In this document: positions 8,183-16,694 of the stretch, one piece after another
How the letters are laid out: each line of letters opens with the position of its first letter
Numbering within the stretch: the stretch's first letter is position 1
DNA from: [Limnothrix rosea] IAM M-220
Lineage (GTDB): Bacteria > Cyanobacteriota > Cyanobacteriia > Cyanobacteriales > MRBY01
Length of the DNA: 47,406 bases
NCBI RefSeq assembly: GCF_001904615.1
Contig: NZ_MRBY01000030.1
Span: 1 to 47,406 of the forward strand
Reading direction: 5' to 3'
The notes under the pieces: model-generated
The model's input: the letters and a program-made list of their open reading frames with translations, nothing else
Databases searched by the model: none
What the model was told of the DNA's origin: nothing
Position numbers and translations under genes: made by a program

Positions 8183-8673
8183 CATCGGTAATTATTAAAT
8201 TGAATGGGCATCGGAAAATCGAGGTCGCGGATGGCCTGCATCACTGCCTGCAAATCATCTTTGGATTTACTCGAAACCCGTACCGAATCCCCTTGAATGG
8301 AAGCCTGTACCTTTTTAAAATCAGTTTTCACCATTTTGGTGATTTTTTTTGCGTCATCCTTAGAAATACCACGGCGCAGGGTAATCACCTGACGAATTCT
8401 GCCACCGCTCGCCGATTCCGGATCGCCATAATCGAATAGCTTCGGCGATAGACTGCGCTTAACAGCCTTTGTCACCAAAATTGTTTGCACCGCATCCAAC
8501 GTAAAATCACTCGCCGTGTTAATGGTGATCGTGTCTTCGCCTAGCTCAATGGTTGTTTTTGTATCCTTCAGATCGTAGCGAGTTTTCACATCACGCAGGG
8601 CCTGATCGATAGTATTGACTAACTCTTGGCGGTCAAAGTCACTCACAACATCAAAGGAATTTGTAGAAGCCAT
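8182..8673 (-). CDS. yajQ: YajQ family nucleotide-binding protein
   Basis: 163 aa, exactly the family size (UPF0234). It has the conserved N-terminus [20 protein letters not shown], the central [17 protein letters not shown] region, [21 protein letters not shown] and the C-terminal [14 protein letters not shown] ending. Members have two ferredoxin-like domains; some bind c-di-GMP. It is the last gene of a minus-strand trio, 43 bp after the MAPEG gene, and probably belongs to the same transcription unit. The cellular role in cyanobacteria is unclear. Confidence 0.95.
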   Translation of the reverse strand: MASTNSFDVVSDFDRQELVNTIDQALRDVKTRYDLKDTKTTIELGEDTITINTASDFTLDAVQTILVTKAVKRSLSPKLFDYGDPESASGGRIRQVITLRRGISKDDAKKITKMVKTDFKKVQASIQGDSVRVSSKSKDDLQAVMQAIRDLDFPMPIQFNNYR

Positions 8674-8716
8674 AGACGAATAACGAGGTTAAATAGATTT
8701 ACGTTGGATTTTGATT

Positions 8717-9157
8717 TTACAGGTTTTGGACAGCTGCGACGCTGAGGGAAAATAAAACGATGTTACAGAGATTCGCGACACCAAACATCATCGAACGCAG
8801 CGGGGCAATATTTGCAATATAAAACACTGAAAATAAAGCACGCGCAACACAAAAGGCGATCGCCGCATAGATTGCTAAGGGAGAATCAACCCCTGTAGCC
8901 ACTGCAGCGAGGGAAGAAGCACAGTAAACAATTAACGCTTCAAAACCATTTTGGTGAGCCCAATTAGCTCGTTTCGCATAGTCCGGTAAAGACTCTGTAT
9001 AAGCACGGGGTTTCTTAAACATTTCCATGCTATTTTCCATTTCTTTCGCCATTTTGACACGGGCGATCGCCGTGACGACATAGGGGGCATAAGCTAAAAC
9101 CACTGCCCCAATTAACGAATAAATCAATACCGTGGTAACCGATAAACCCACAAGCAA
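8717..9157 (-). CDS. MAPEG family membrane protein
   Basis: 146 aa with four predicted membrane helices (about 5-27, 66-88, 92-113 and 121-143). The MAPEG-type segment RANWAHQNGFEALIVY follows the first loop and ARALFSVFYIANIAPLRS lies near helices three and four. MAPEG proteins include microsomal glutathione transferases; many bacterial members are uncharacterised. It sits between the DprA/SLOG-like gene (34 bp upstream) and yajQ on the same strand, in a likely operon. Confidence 0.85.
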   Translation of the reverse strand: MLVGLSVTTVLIYSLIGAVVLAYAPYVVTAIARVKMAKEMENSMEMFKKPRAYTESLPDYAKRANWAHQNGFEALIVYCASSLAAVATGVDSPLAIYAAIAFCVARALFSVFYIANIAPLRSMMFGVANLCNIVLFSLSVAAVQNL

Positions 9158-9191
9158 AACCTCACAAAAATTCTTCGGTTAAAAGCTTAAC

Positions 9192-9695
9192 CTAATCAAA
9201 ATAGAAGAGGGTGACAAGTTTCCGTTGTTCTTCCGCTTCCTTACAAGTTTGCAGCAACGTATCGCTATCGTGAAACGCAAAACAAATAAGCTGTTGGCAG
9301 CGGGAAACAATTTCACTATTGCAAAGGGCGCTCGCTTCCCCAAGGCTCAAACTATCATTCTCAGAATGCTCAACGAGATGAACAACCTTTTCCAGCTGTA
9401 CCCGCGATTCGCGGGGTTGACGAGCCAAGCTCTGGGGCAAAATAACAGTTAAAAGACTAGAGTCCGCCCGCATCACGCCTTTAATTGCTGCCGAATTGGT
9501 GCCTGTTGCACCCGATGTAATAATCCGATTTCCCCCAAGGGCAAGGGCATAGCTCATCATCTCAATCAGATGTTGATGGGTGATGGGGACATGGCGCGTA
9601 CCGAGAAGAGCAATACGTTTGGAGCCCGTTTGCTGAATCGCAGCAAGCTCTTGCGCCAAGGTATCAAGGGTCGGAATATCTAGGGATTGACTCAA
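9192..9695 (-). CDS. DprA/SLOG-like recombination-mediator family protein
   Basis: 167 aa with a Rossmann-like fold: KRIALLGTRHVPITHQHLIEMMSYALALGGNRIITSGATGTNSAAIKG resembles the nucleotide-binding part of the DprA/Smf/SLOG superfamily, with the RIALLGTRH and TSGATGTN turns. It is much shorter than true DprA (about 300-370 aa) and lacks the C-terminal winged helix, so a role in transformation should not be assumed. In cyanobacterial genomes such proteins are commonly labelled DNA recombination-mediator protein A. First gene of the minus-strand trio with MAPEG and yajQ. Confidence 0.72.
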   Translation of the reverse strand: MSQSLDIPTLDTLAQELAAIQQTGSKRIALLGTRHVPITHQHLIEMMSYALALGGNRIITSGATGTNSAAIKGVMRADSSLLTVILPQSLARQPRESRVQLEKVVHLVEHSENDSLSLGEASALCNSEIVSRCQQLICFAFHDSDTLLQTCKEAEEQRKLVTLFYFD

Positions 9696-9839
9696 AGATC
9701 GTAGGGGACTTGGTAGCCTGAATAACCGATGTCATTCTAATCAAACATTCATCATAAAGCAATCCTTAATTTTTTATTTGCTTAAATATCTTGCCAATTT
9801 ATCTTAGTCACTGCTATATTTAAATCTTGTTTGCGACCC

Positions 9840-9913
9840 GGACGTATAGCTCAGTTGGTTAGAGTACATCGTTGACATCGATGGGGTCACTGGTTCGAAT
9901 CCAGTTACGTCCA
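9840..9913 (+). tRNA. trnV-GAC: tRNA-Val (GAC)
   Basis: A full cloverleaf can be drawn by hand. Acceptor GGACGTA (9840-9846) pairs with TACGTCC (9906-9912), with discriminator A9913. The D stem is GCTC/GAGT. Anticodon stem CATCG/CGATG flanks loop TTGACAT, with anticodon GAC at 9874-9876. The T arm is ACTGG/CCAGT with loop TTCGAAT. The CCA end is not encoded. 74 nt, no intron. Confidence 0.96.
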
Positions 9914-10080
9914 TTTTACTTATTACAAAACATTTAGGCGATTGATTGCGCTGGCTCCAGATTGGTGCTTGTATCTTTACTCATCGGCAGAGCAGAAGTA
10001 GGTTGGCACATCGCCAACTAATGTATTTGATATTCTGCAGGGGATGGGTCTTTATTTTATGTTAAAAGGTGGTGCAGCTG

Positions 10081-10884
10081 ATGATGCTATATAAGAATAC
10101 ATATCGCATTGCATCAGCACGTTTAAAGGGCTGGGATTATCGATCTAATGGATTTTATTTCATCACTATTTGCACCTATGACCGTCAACATTTTTTCGGG
10201 GAGGTGGTTAATGGCGAAATGCAATTATCGGCGATCGGTGAAATTGTTGCTCAGGAATGGATCAAAACCCCACAAATTCGACCATATGTAATACCAGATG
10301 AATGGGTGGTGATGCCTAATCATTTTCATGGGATCGTCGCCATTAATAACGGATTCTCTGCTGATGTACAGACGTTCCGGCGGAACGTCTCTACTCATCC
10401 AACCCGCCGGAACGTCTCTATTCATCCGACCTGCCGGAACGTCTCTACTCATCCAACCCGCCGGAACGTCTCTATTCATCCAACCCGTCGGAACGTCTCT
10501 ATTCATCCGCCCCTTATCCGTAGCCGATCGCCATCCCATTCCAAAAAATTTATTAATCCCCATCCCTCTATATCGCCATATATCCGGCGATCGCCCCCCA
10601 AAATTTTCAAACCTGCATCTCCCTCTGTACAGACGACCCAACAACATACCCATAACGCAACGGGATTAAAATCCAAATCATTGGGCGCAATTATCGGACA
10701 ATTTAAATCTGTATGTACTAAACAAATTTGGCAATTAGGATATTCTGATTTTCGATGGCAATCGCGGTTTTATGACCACATTATTCGCGACGAAATTGCA
10801 TTACATCGCATTCGCCAATATATCGCTGATAATCCTCAAAAATGGCATCAAGATCGTGAAAATACCGCAAATTTATATATGTAA
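10081..10884 (+). CDS. REP-associated tyrosine transposase (RAYT, IS200-like Y1)
   Basis: About 267 aa from ATG 10081, which has an AAAAGGTGG ribosome site at 10064-10072; in-frame GTG codons at 10069 and 10072 are alternatives. The N-terminus has the RAYT-type DYRSNGFYFITICTYDRQ. The HUH metal motif is MPNHFHG (His85/His87 counted from GTG 10069). The likely catalytic tyrosine is Tyr235 in SRFYDHIIRDE, followed by a typical HRIRQYIADNPQKW end. Such enzymes process REP palindromes rather than moving a flanking IS. Residues about 102-150 are an in-frame insertion of five 9-residue repeats (RRNVS(T/I)HPT) plus low-complexity Pro/Ser sequence, encoded by a 27-bp minisatellite. The gene follows tRNA-Val by 167 bp. 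Confidence 0.88.
   Translation: MMLYKNTYRIASARLKGWDYRSNGFYFITICTYDRQHFFGEVVNGEMQLSAIGEIVAQEWIKTPQIRPYVIPDEWVVMPNHFHGIVAINNGFSADVQTFRRNVSTHPTRRNVSIHPTCRNVSTHPTRRNVSIHPTRRNVSIHPPLIRSRSPSHSKKFINPHPSISPYIRRSPPKIFKPASPSVQTTQQHTHNATGLKSKSLGAIIGQFKSVCTKQIWQLGYSDFRWQSRFYDHIIRDEIALHRIRQYIADNPQKWHQDRENTANLYM
10371..10515 (+). repeat. 27-bp minisatellite with REP-like palindrome inside the RAYT gene
   Basis: Five direct copies of a 27-bp unit beginning CGGAACGTCTCTAYTCATCC start at 10381, 10408, 10435, 10462 and 10489. The array opens with a 19-bp perfect palindrome, GACGTTCCGGCGGAACGTC (10371-10389). The Y position alternates C,T,C,T,T. The array keeps the reading frame. The sequence resembles the dispersed AGACGTTCC/GGAACGTCT palindromes found in many cyanobacterial genomes (general knowledge, not checked here). 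Confidence 0.9.
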
Positions 10885-11302
10885 TAGTCAGGGGAATACA
10901 TGGTGAAATTCACTACGCCCATCTCTACGGTACAAGGAAAGATAAATATCAATTCTTCTCAAAAAAATATCGCCAAAAATACAGGCTTTATGGAAATCAA
11001 AAGCCAATTATTTTTTATGTATTAATCCCTCAAGATCTTGATTTACTTAATAAGTATGAGTAATGCTTTAAAATCACTAATGCATGCTTATTAATGTTTT
11101 AGGTTTCCCAACTCGTAAAGACTAGTTTATTATTGATCTGGATAGGGAAAGTTTATGTACGTGTAATGGATAAAATGAAGATCTTTGTCACTCCATCAAT
11201 ATGTCTTATCAACGGCGATCGCCTTATTTTTTCACCGAAAATATCAACACTTTGCTATTGATTTTTAGCATCGGACACAACCGGAATGTTCAGCGGAAAA
11301 TA
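10885..11302. other. Intergenic spacer, no gene seen
   Basis: 418 bp between the RAYT gene and the convergent ecfT gene. One HIP1 site lies near 11217. No convincing ORF, RNA gene or strong terminator was recognised. Confidence 0.5.
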
Positions 11303-12178
11303 TTAAAGTAAACGCATCCCGAACAAAATACGACAGTACCAAAAAGGAACGAGACAAAACAAAAAGATCCAATCCCATATGTGAAGACGCAGTTGATGCC
11401 ATTGCACTTGATGTCGACTAGGCGTTGTGAAGCCACGAATGTCCATTGCTGTCGAGATTTGTTCGGCACGCATGAGCAAATTTTCGAGAAGTTTTTCGGA
11501 AACCATTAACCATAATTGAAAGCCTTGTTTTAAACCTAGTTTTTTCCAGTTAATTGCACGGGTTCGCACAGAGCGAATCAGGTTTTGGATTTCTTCTAAA
11601 ACTAAAGGAATGAATCGCAGTGAAAGGGTCAGGGTTAAAAGCGTCTCGGTAACGGGTAATTTAAATCGTTTCAGCGGCGCAAAAATATATTCTAAGCCTG
11701 CTGTAATCTCTTCTGAAGCGGTAGTGAGTAGATATAGATTTGTGCTGTAGAGTAAGGTGAAAATTTGGCTACTGAGACGAATCCCTAGATCTAATTTGAG
11801 ACGGGTGACTTTAATAAAGTTGAATTGCCACATGACATATTCGTAGGGCTGGGCGATCGCCACATCTTCAGCAGGCAAACGAGGCTGATGATCTAACACT
11901 AATCCATCCGGCGCAACCAACGTCATTACAAAAAGAACGACGCAAAAAAGTAAGAGTAATCCCATTTGCTGTTTCCAGACTCGCAGTGGAATCCGTGCCG
12001 TGAGCGTAATGAAGATCAATAATCCAACCAGTCCTAAACGCCAAGGGTTGTTCGCCAAAATTGGGGCAATGAGAAATGTCATCAACCAAACCAACTTGGT
12101 ACGGGGGTCGAGACGATGAAGCCAAGTGCGAGGCTGCTCCAAATACAACCCAATCGGTAGCGACCGCATTAAATCCAT
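11303..12178 (-). CDS. ecfT: Energy-coupling factor transporter transmembrane protein EcfT
   Basis: 291-aa membrane protein of the CbiQ/EcfT family. The N-terminus HRLDPRTKLVWLMTFLIA is the classic EcfT opening, with hydrophobic helices at about 28-42, 47-62 and 72-88. A cytoplasmic stretch has the coupling-helix signatures (SVRTRAINWKK and AMDIRGF) that contact the ECF ATPases. A final hydrophobic segment lies near 268-285. EcfT is the shared scaffold of ECF vitamin or metal importers; no ATPase or substrate-binding S component lies nearby, so the substrate cannot be told. No riboswitch was recognised upstream. Confidence 0.9.
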   Translation of the reverse strand: MDLMRSLPIGLYLEQPRTWLHRLDPRTKLVWLMTFLIAPILANNPWRLGLVGLLIFITLTARIPLRVWKQQMGLLLLFCVVLFVMTLVAPDGLVLDHQPRLPAEDVAIAQPYEYVMWQFNFIKVTRLKLDLGIRLSSQIFTLLYSTNLYLLTTASEEITAGLEYIFAPLKRFKLPVTETLLTLTLSLRFIPLVLEEIQNLIRSVRTRAINWKKLGLKQGFQLWLMVSEKLLENLLMRAEQISTAMDIRGFTTPSRHQVQWHQLRLHIWDWIFLFCLVPFWYCRILFGMRLL

Positions 12179-12304
12179 CGCAAATAAAATCCCTTAAAAA
12201 GACCGTTTCTATTATGTAATATCCTTTAAAATTTCCAACCGACAGAACGGAGTATGCTGGATCTAAAGCATATAAAAGCCATTAAGAAATATAAACATCG
12301 TTCC

Positions 12305-13159
12305 ATGATTAGAAAAATTCTTTTTGCAGATTCTGGTACGGGGCAAGTCCAAGACATGCTCAAAAACCTCCTCAAGTTGCCAGCGTTTCGTGACACTAGT
12401 GTCAACATTTTGCACGTTGTCAAGAAAAGTCTCACGCCAGACTCTGAACAGAGCGGCTATGAAGAAGGGGGCAAACTACTGGCCCAAGCTATCCAAGATC
12501 TCAAGCTCAACCCTGAAAATGTCAACACCATTTTGAGGCAAGGTGATCCAAAGGATGTTGTGCGTGCTGTGGCTGAAGAAATTGACGCAGACTTAATTTT
12601 GATGGGGTCACGCGGTCTCAAGCGCCTCCAATCAATTTTGTCGAACTCTGTTAGTCAGTATGTTTTCCAGCTTACAAATCGTCCGATGCTTCTCGTGAAG
12701 GATGATATTTATGTCCGCACTCTAAAAAAAGTGATGGTGGCGATCGATAAGTCTGATGCAGCGATGTATGGTCTAAACCTTGCTCTACAAATGGTGCGAG
12801 ATTATCCGGGCTGTGAAGTTGTTTTGTTGCGGGTGAACCCGGATTTGCCTCCTAATTTAGCGCTTTCCCAAGCAGATATGGATGCTAACCCCACCCTTGA
12901 ACCGGCGATTAAGCTCGCGAAGCAAATGGGTGCAAAGTATCGCACCCTTGTTGTTGGTGGCCGCCCTGGGGCCACAATTTGTACTGTTGCTGGAGAACAG
13001 GATGTGGATCTTCTCGTGCTTGGTTCTCCCGATCGCCGTCCTTCGATTGCCAAAACGTTGCCGGACTTGGATCGTCTACTCGGGACTTCTCTGTCGGACT
13101 ATGTGCGGGTAAATTCGCCTTGCCCAGTGTTGCTGGCACGTACTGAAACATCTCAGTAG
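12305..13159 (+). CDS. Tandem-domain universal stress protein
   Basis: About 284 aa from ATG 12305 (MIRKILFADSGTG), which fits the usual USP beginning; an upstream in-frame ATG at 12254 would add 17 residues (MLDLKHIKA...). Two USP domains are present at about 1-138 and 139-284. The first has LILMGSRGLKRLQSILSNSVS near the nucleotide-binding loop. The second has LLVLGSPDRR ... LGTSLSDYVRVNSPCPVLLAR, a more diverged ATP loop. USPs are soluble stress-response proteins that bind ATP or sense metabolites. Divergent from ecfT. Confidence 0.9.
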   Translation: MIRKILFADSGTGQVQDMLKNLLKLPAFRDTSVNILHVVKKSLTPDSEQSGYEEGGKLLAQAIQDLKLNPENVNTILRQGDPKDVVRAVAEEIDADLILMGSRGLKRLQSILSNSVSQYVFQLTNRPMLLVKDDIYVRTLKKVMVAIDKSDAAMYGLNLALQMVRDYPGCEVVLLRVNPDLPPNLALSQADMDANPTLEPAIKLAKQMGAKYRTLVVGGRPGATICTVAGEQDVDLLVLGSPDRRPSIAKTLPDLDRLLGTSLSDYVRVNSPCPVLLARTETSQ

Positions 13160-13722
13160 TTTGAGAGTTTGAGTCGTTGCTTGATTTTTTAGCTATCCAT
13201 TGAGGCGATCGCCCCAACGGATAGCTATCTAAAATGGCAATTACATATGCCCCTTCCGGAAGCAAGGCTGTTCTAAAATCCCTGAATCACAACAGATAGG
13301 AAGGGTTAAAGATGGCTTCTCGGCGCAGGATAGAGTCTATGGGAATCCCTTGCCTGTTAGAGGGATAAATTATTTTTAAAATCCATTCAAAATATTTGAA
13401 ATTATGATGCGTAGATATTTCTAGGAAAGCTTTTGCAACAGGCCAAGATAATTCGAAATCAAAAAAACATGGGTGAAATTGGGTCATCATCAGCGTTGTA
13501 AGCTTTGCAAAATTGATTTTTTGGATTGAAATGCCAGCAAAAAAAGTGGGGTTTACGCCGGAAATGTTGCCTTAATCCATAAAGACCCCTCAAATTTCAT
13601 GCTAAGTTTGTCCGATACATAAAAAAATTGTGGAACAAATAGAGAGAGAATTGAATCTCAAAAGTACACATTAGGTGCATAAAACTTGATTGCTACATTC
13701 CCTGTTGATTTCTATTGTGTTT
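13160..13722. other. Intergenic region upstream of the SpoIID gene
   Basis: 563 bp. It holds the HIP1-centred inverted repeat near its left end and AT-rich sequence (13560-13720) likely to contain the promoter of the SpoIID/LytB gene. A 67-codon minus-strand ORF at 13287-13490 lacks a ribosome site and family similarity and is not called. Confidence 0.4.
13190..13227. repeat. HIP1-centred inverted repeat
   Basis: A 38-bp near-palindrome: outer arms TAGCTATCC (13190-13198) and GGATAGCTA (13219-13227) flank inner pairs and a central GGCGATCGCC, with only two mismatches. It lies 30 bp after the USP stop codon. There is no T-run on the plus-strand exit, so it may be a structured 3' end or HIP1 island rather than a classical terminator. 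Confidence 0.75.
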
Positions 13723-14838
13723 ATGTTTAGACCCTTGCAAAGGTTGGGCGGATATCCTTGGTTGGTATCGGGTTTATTATGGCTGGCAATGCTAGCTCCG
13801 GCTCAAGCGGCGGTGGATATGCGTATTGCTGTGACGAAAGCTGCTTCAAGAGTGCAAGTCGGTAGCTCAACGAACGCTTTAGTTAAAGATGGGCGTGGCC
13901 AAGTTCTTGGTGAAATTTCTGCGATGAGTGCTTTCAATGTTGGTAAGCAAGGAAATCAACTTGCTTTTGAGCGTTGGCAAGCTGGTGAACTGTGGATTGA
14001 ACCGAAAAATGGTGGCTACGTCTGGATCGGCGATCGCTGGTATCGCGGTAAATCACAAATCAGCATCAAAGACGGCGGTGTTTTAGCCATTAACCACGTT
14101 GATCTAGAAGAATATTTATATAGCGTAGTCGGCGCAGAAGCTATTCCCAGTTGGCCACAGGAAGCCTTAAAAGCCCAAGCCGTTGCAGCTCGCACCTATG
14201 CCCTGAAAAAACGTACGGAAAATGCTCGTAATCTGTATGATCTCGACACAACCACGGCGACACAAGTTTATAAGGGTCTAAATACGGAGTACAGCACAAC
14301 CCATGAAGCCGTAAAAGCAACAACAAATCAGGTCATGACCTACAATGGCGACGTGATTTTGGCAGTTTTCCATGCCTCTTCTGGTGGCCATACAGAAAAT
14401 GTTGAAGATGTTTGGAGTCGTCCTCTACCTTATTTACGTGGTGTTGTGGACTACGACCAATCTGCTCCTGTTTATCAATGGGGTAAAAATATTTCCGCTA
14501 GCCGTTTAGGTCAGCTTGTTGGTGGTGTTGGTACAGTTCGACAAATTATTCCCCAGCGTAAAACCCCTCAAGGCCGGACGGTCTCTGTCAAAATTGTCGG
14601 CGATCGCGGCTCAAAAAACATTAGCGGTGACCAACTCCGTAAACTACTAGACCTTCGTAGCACACTGATCAGCGCAACAATTCAAGGCGGTAACGTTTAC
14701 ATTTACGGCAAAGGTTTTGGACACGGCGTTGGCCTAAGCCAATGGGGAGCAAATGGTTTAGCTCAAAAAGGTATGAACTACCAAAGTATTCTTCAACATT
14801 ACTATCAGGATGCCAGCATATCCCGCTTATCTAAATAA
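13723..14838 (+). CDS. Exported SpoIID/LytB domain protein
   Basis: About 371 aa from ATG 13723 (MFRPLQRLGGYPWLVSGLLW), with a Sec signal peptide ending near APAQA-AVD; an in-frame TTG at 13690 is a less likely start. The mature protein has an N-terminal SH3-like stretch, then the SpoIID/LytB domain with AEAIPSWPQEALKAQAVAARTYALKK and, near the end, the hallmark GFGHGVGLSQWGANGLAQKG. SpoIID is a peptidoglycan lytic transglycosylase in sporulating Firmicutes. Cyanobacterial homologues are non-sporulation cell-wall proteins of uncertain target. Confident family call. Confidence 0.92.
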   Translation: MFRPLQRLGGYPWLVSGLLWLAMLAPAQAAVDMRIAVTKAASRVQVGSSTNALVKDGRGQVLGEISAMSAFNVGKQGNQLAFERWQAGELWIEPKNGGYVWIGDRWYRGKSQISIKDGGVLAINHVDLEEYLYSVVGAEAIPSWPQEALKAQAVAARTYALKKRTENARNLYDLDTTTATQVYKGLNTEYSTTHEAVKATTNQVMTYNGDVILAVFHASSGGHTENVEDVWSRPLPYLRGVVDYDQSAPVYQWGKNISASRLGQLVGGVGTVRQIIPQRKTPQGRTVSVKIVGDRGSKNISGDQLRKLLDLRSTLISATIQGGNVYIYGKGFGHGVGLSQWGANGLAQKGMNYQSILQHYYQDASISRLSK

Positions 14839-15054
14839 GATAACAACTTGCGCCATGTGTCATTAATTGAGTGTCATTAATTCAAGGGTAATCCGATCAT
14901 CAAGGCCGGCAAGATGACTACAAATGCCTTGGGTGTTAAGGGTCGGGGTTTGTCAAAAGGCTTCGTTTACTTCGCCACAATTGTATAAATCCCCGACTTT
15001 CTGGTTTTAAGCTTACTCGCTTTGACTGTAGAGCTGTAATTTAATGGTCGAGAA

Positions 15055-16596
15055 TTAATGATCTAGCTCAGTAGCGACTTTGTGGGCGCAGGCAAAGCCA
15101 GAGAAAGCGACGGCATTGAGGCCTTGGCCGGGGAAGGTACTGTCACCAACGCAATACAGGCCATCTATTTCTGTTTTGTTGATCTTTGGCCATAGATTAT
15201 TGAGGTTAAACATGCCGAGCAGACCCAATAGTTTTTTCTGGGGGATCGGGCCATAGGAACCGTCAACACGTCCAAGAAATTTACGGTGAGTGCGGGGCGT
15301 ACCGATTTCTTGATAGTCAAGTTTTTCGGTAATACCGGGAAAAATAGCTTCTAAACGATAGATTAATTTACTGGCGGCTTCGTCTTTTTTTGCTTTGTAT
15401 TCTTGGGGTGATAAGCCTTTCCACTCGTCAATAAAACTAGGGGTAAAGGTATGGATAATGTGGTGATCTTTCGGGGCAAGGCTGGGGTCAAGGAGGGTGG
15501 GAATGGAGACAAAAATTGTGCCTTGCTCGTCTTCTAGGTTTTGCCAGTCCTCTAGGAGGATGTGGTGACAATCGGTATCTTTGGGGAGTAAATCCGCTTT
15601 GACACCGAGGTGGAGACTAATAAAGCTGGGGGATTTTTTGTAGTTTTGCTCCCATTTTTTCTCGAATTTTGGTTTGTTGTCACTGGGCAGTAGTTTTTCA
15701 AAGGTGTCCCAGCGGGTGGCATTGGAAATGATTTTTTTTGCTCGGAATGTTTTGCCATTAACGGTTTCAACGCCTACGACTTTATTGTCTTCCATCAGGA
15801 TTTTGTAAACATTGGTGGAGTATTCGATTTTACCGCCGTGATTTTCTAATCCTTCAACGAGTTTTAGGGCAATTTGACCGACCCCGCCTTCTGGGTAATT
15901 AATGCCGCCGTAGTGGCGATCGCTGAAGACCATACCGGCATTGATCATTGGTGTGAGTTCTGCGGGAACGACTGACCAGCAATAGCATTCCATGTCGATA
16001 AACTTTAATAGCTCTTCGTCTTTGATATGGCGACGGGCGACATCGCCAGCATTTTGGGGTAAATATTTGAGGAGACCAAGGCAGGATAAAGGCTCTTGGG
16101 TAAAGACTCGCAGTAAGTATTTAATTTCCTCAAGGGAGAGGAGTTCCATGCTGTTCAGGCAATTAAATACATTCCAACATTCGCCATAAAATTTGCGGAT
16201 GCCTTGTTCTTCGTGGGGGAAACGGGTGATTAATTCTTGGAGAAATGCTCCGTAGTCACGGTGGACACGGATGTTGAGATCGTTGGGCAAATGGTAATTA
16301 ATTTGCACAGGGTCGGGAATGGTCTTGATTTTCATGTCTACTGCGTCGAGGGCACGGGTTAAAAGGTTAGTTGTGCCCTGTTCGCCAAATCCAAAAATCA
16401 TGGAGGCACCGACATCAAAGCGATAGCCTTCCCGCTCGAAATAGCCGGCGCTGCCTCCGGGAATTAGATATTTTTCGAGGACAAGAACCTTGATGCCTTT
16501 GGCTGCGAGTTGTGTCGCTGTCACTAATCCTCCAATGCCGGAGCCAATCACAATCACATCGTATTCTGGAGAGGAAATTTCAGCGGTGGCAGTCAT
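15055..16596 (-). CDS. crtH: Carotenoid isomerase CrtH (CRTISO)
   Basis: 513 aa from ATG 16596 (MTATAEISSPEYDVIVIGSG); an upstream TTG at 16626 is less likely. FAD-dependent, with the dinucleotide-binding IGSGIGGLVTATQLAAKG and a second cofactor motif near the C-terminus (DGLYCVGDSTFPGQGLNAVAF). The PGGSAGYFEREGYRFDVGAS segment is typical of the CrtI/CRTISO group, and the length and the GTPRTHRKFLGRVDGSYGPIP segment favour CrtH. The enzyme converts poly-cis-lycopene to all-trans-lycopene after CrtQ. It lies 98 bp downstream of the Ap4A phosphorylase gene on the same strand and could be transcribed with it or alone. Confidence 0.93.
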   Translation of the reverse strand: MTATAEISSPEYDVIVIGSGIGGLVTATQLAAKGIKVLVLEKYLIPGGSAGYFEREGYRFDVGASMIFGFGEQGTTNLLTRALDAVDMKIKTIPDPVQINYHLPNDLNIRVHRDYGAFLQELITRFPHEEQGIRKFYGECWNVFNCLNSMELLSLEEIKYLLRVFTQEPLSCLGLLKYLPQNAGDVARRHIKDEELLKFIDMECYCWSVVPAELTPMINAGMVFSDRHYGGINYPEGGVGQIALKLVEGLENHGGKIEYSTNVYKILMEDNKVVGVETVNGKTFRAKKIISNATRWDTFEKLLPSDNKPKFEKKWEQNYKKSPSFISLHLGVKADLLPKDTDCHHILLEDWQNLEDEQGTIFVSIPTLLDPSLAPKDHHIIHTFTPSFIDEWKGLSPQEYKAKKDEAASKLIYRLEAIFPGITEKLDYQEIGTPRTHRKFLGRVDGSYGPIPQKKLLGLLGMFNLNNLWPKINKTEIDGLYCVGDSTFPGQGLNAVAFSGFACAHKVATELDH

Positions 16597-16694
16597 TTTT
16601 AGGTTAATGTCCGAGCTAGTTAACAATTCTCAATGATTGATAGTTTACCGCTATTCATTTTCAGAAAGGAAGATCGCTTGCTAAAATTCGTGCT

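Noticed and set aside
10381-10515. CRISPR-like array
   Set aside because: The units are directly adjacent 27-bp repeats with no unique spacers and they keep the reading frame of the RAYT gene.
10225-10669. Two ORFs (142 aa minus, 113 aa plus) over the RAYT minisatellite
   Set aside because: They arise because the 27-bp repeat is open in several frames; they have repetitive peptides, no ribosome sites and no family similarity, while the RAYT frame has clear domain motifs.
13287-13490. 67-aa minus-strand ORF between the USP and SpoIID genes
   Set aside because: No Shine-Dalgarno site, no recognisable motif, and it lies in an AT-rich spacer; could be chance.
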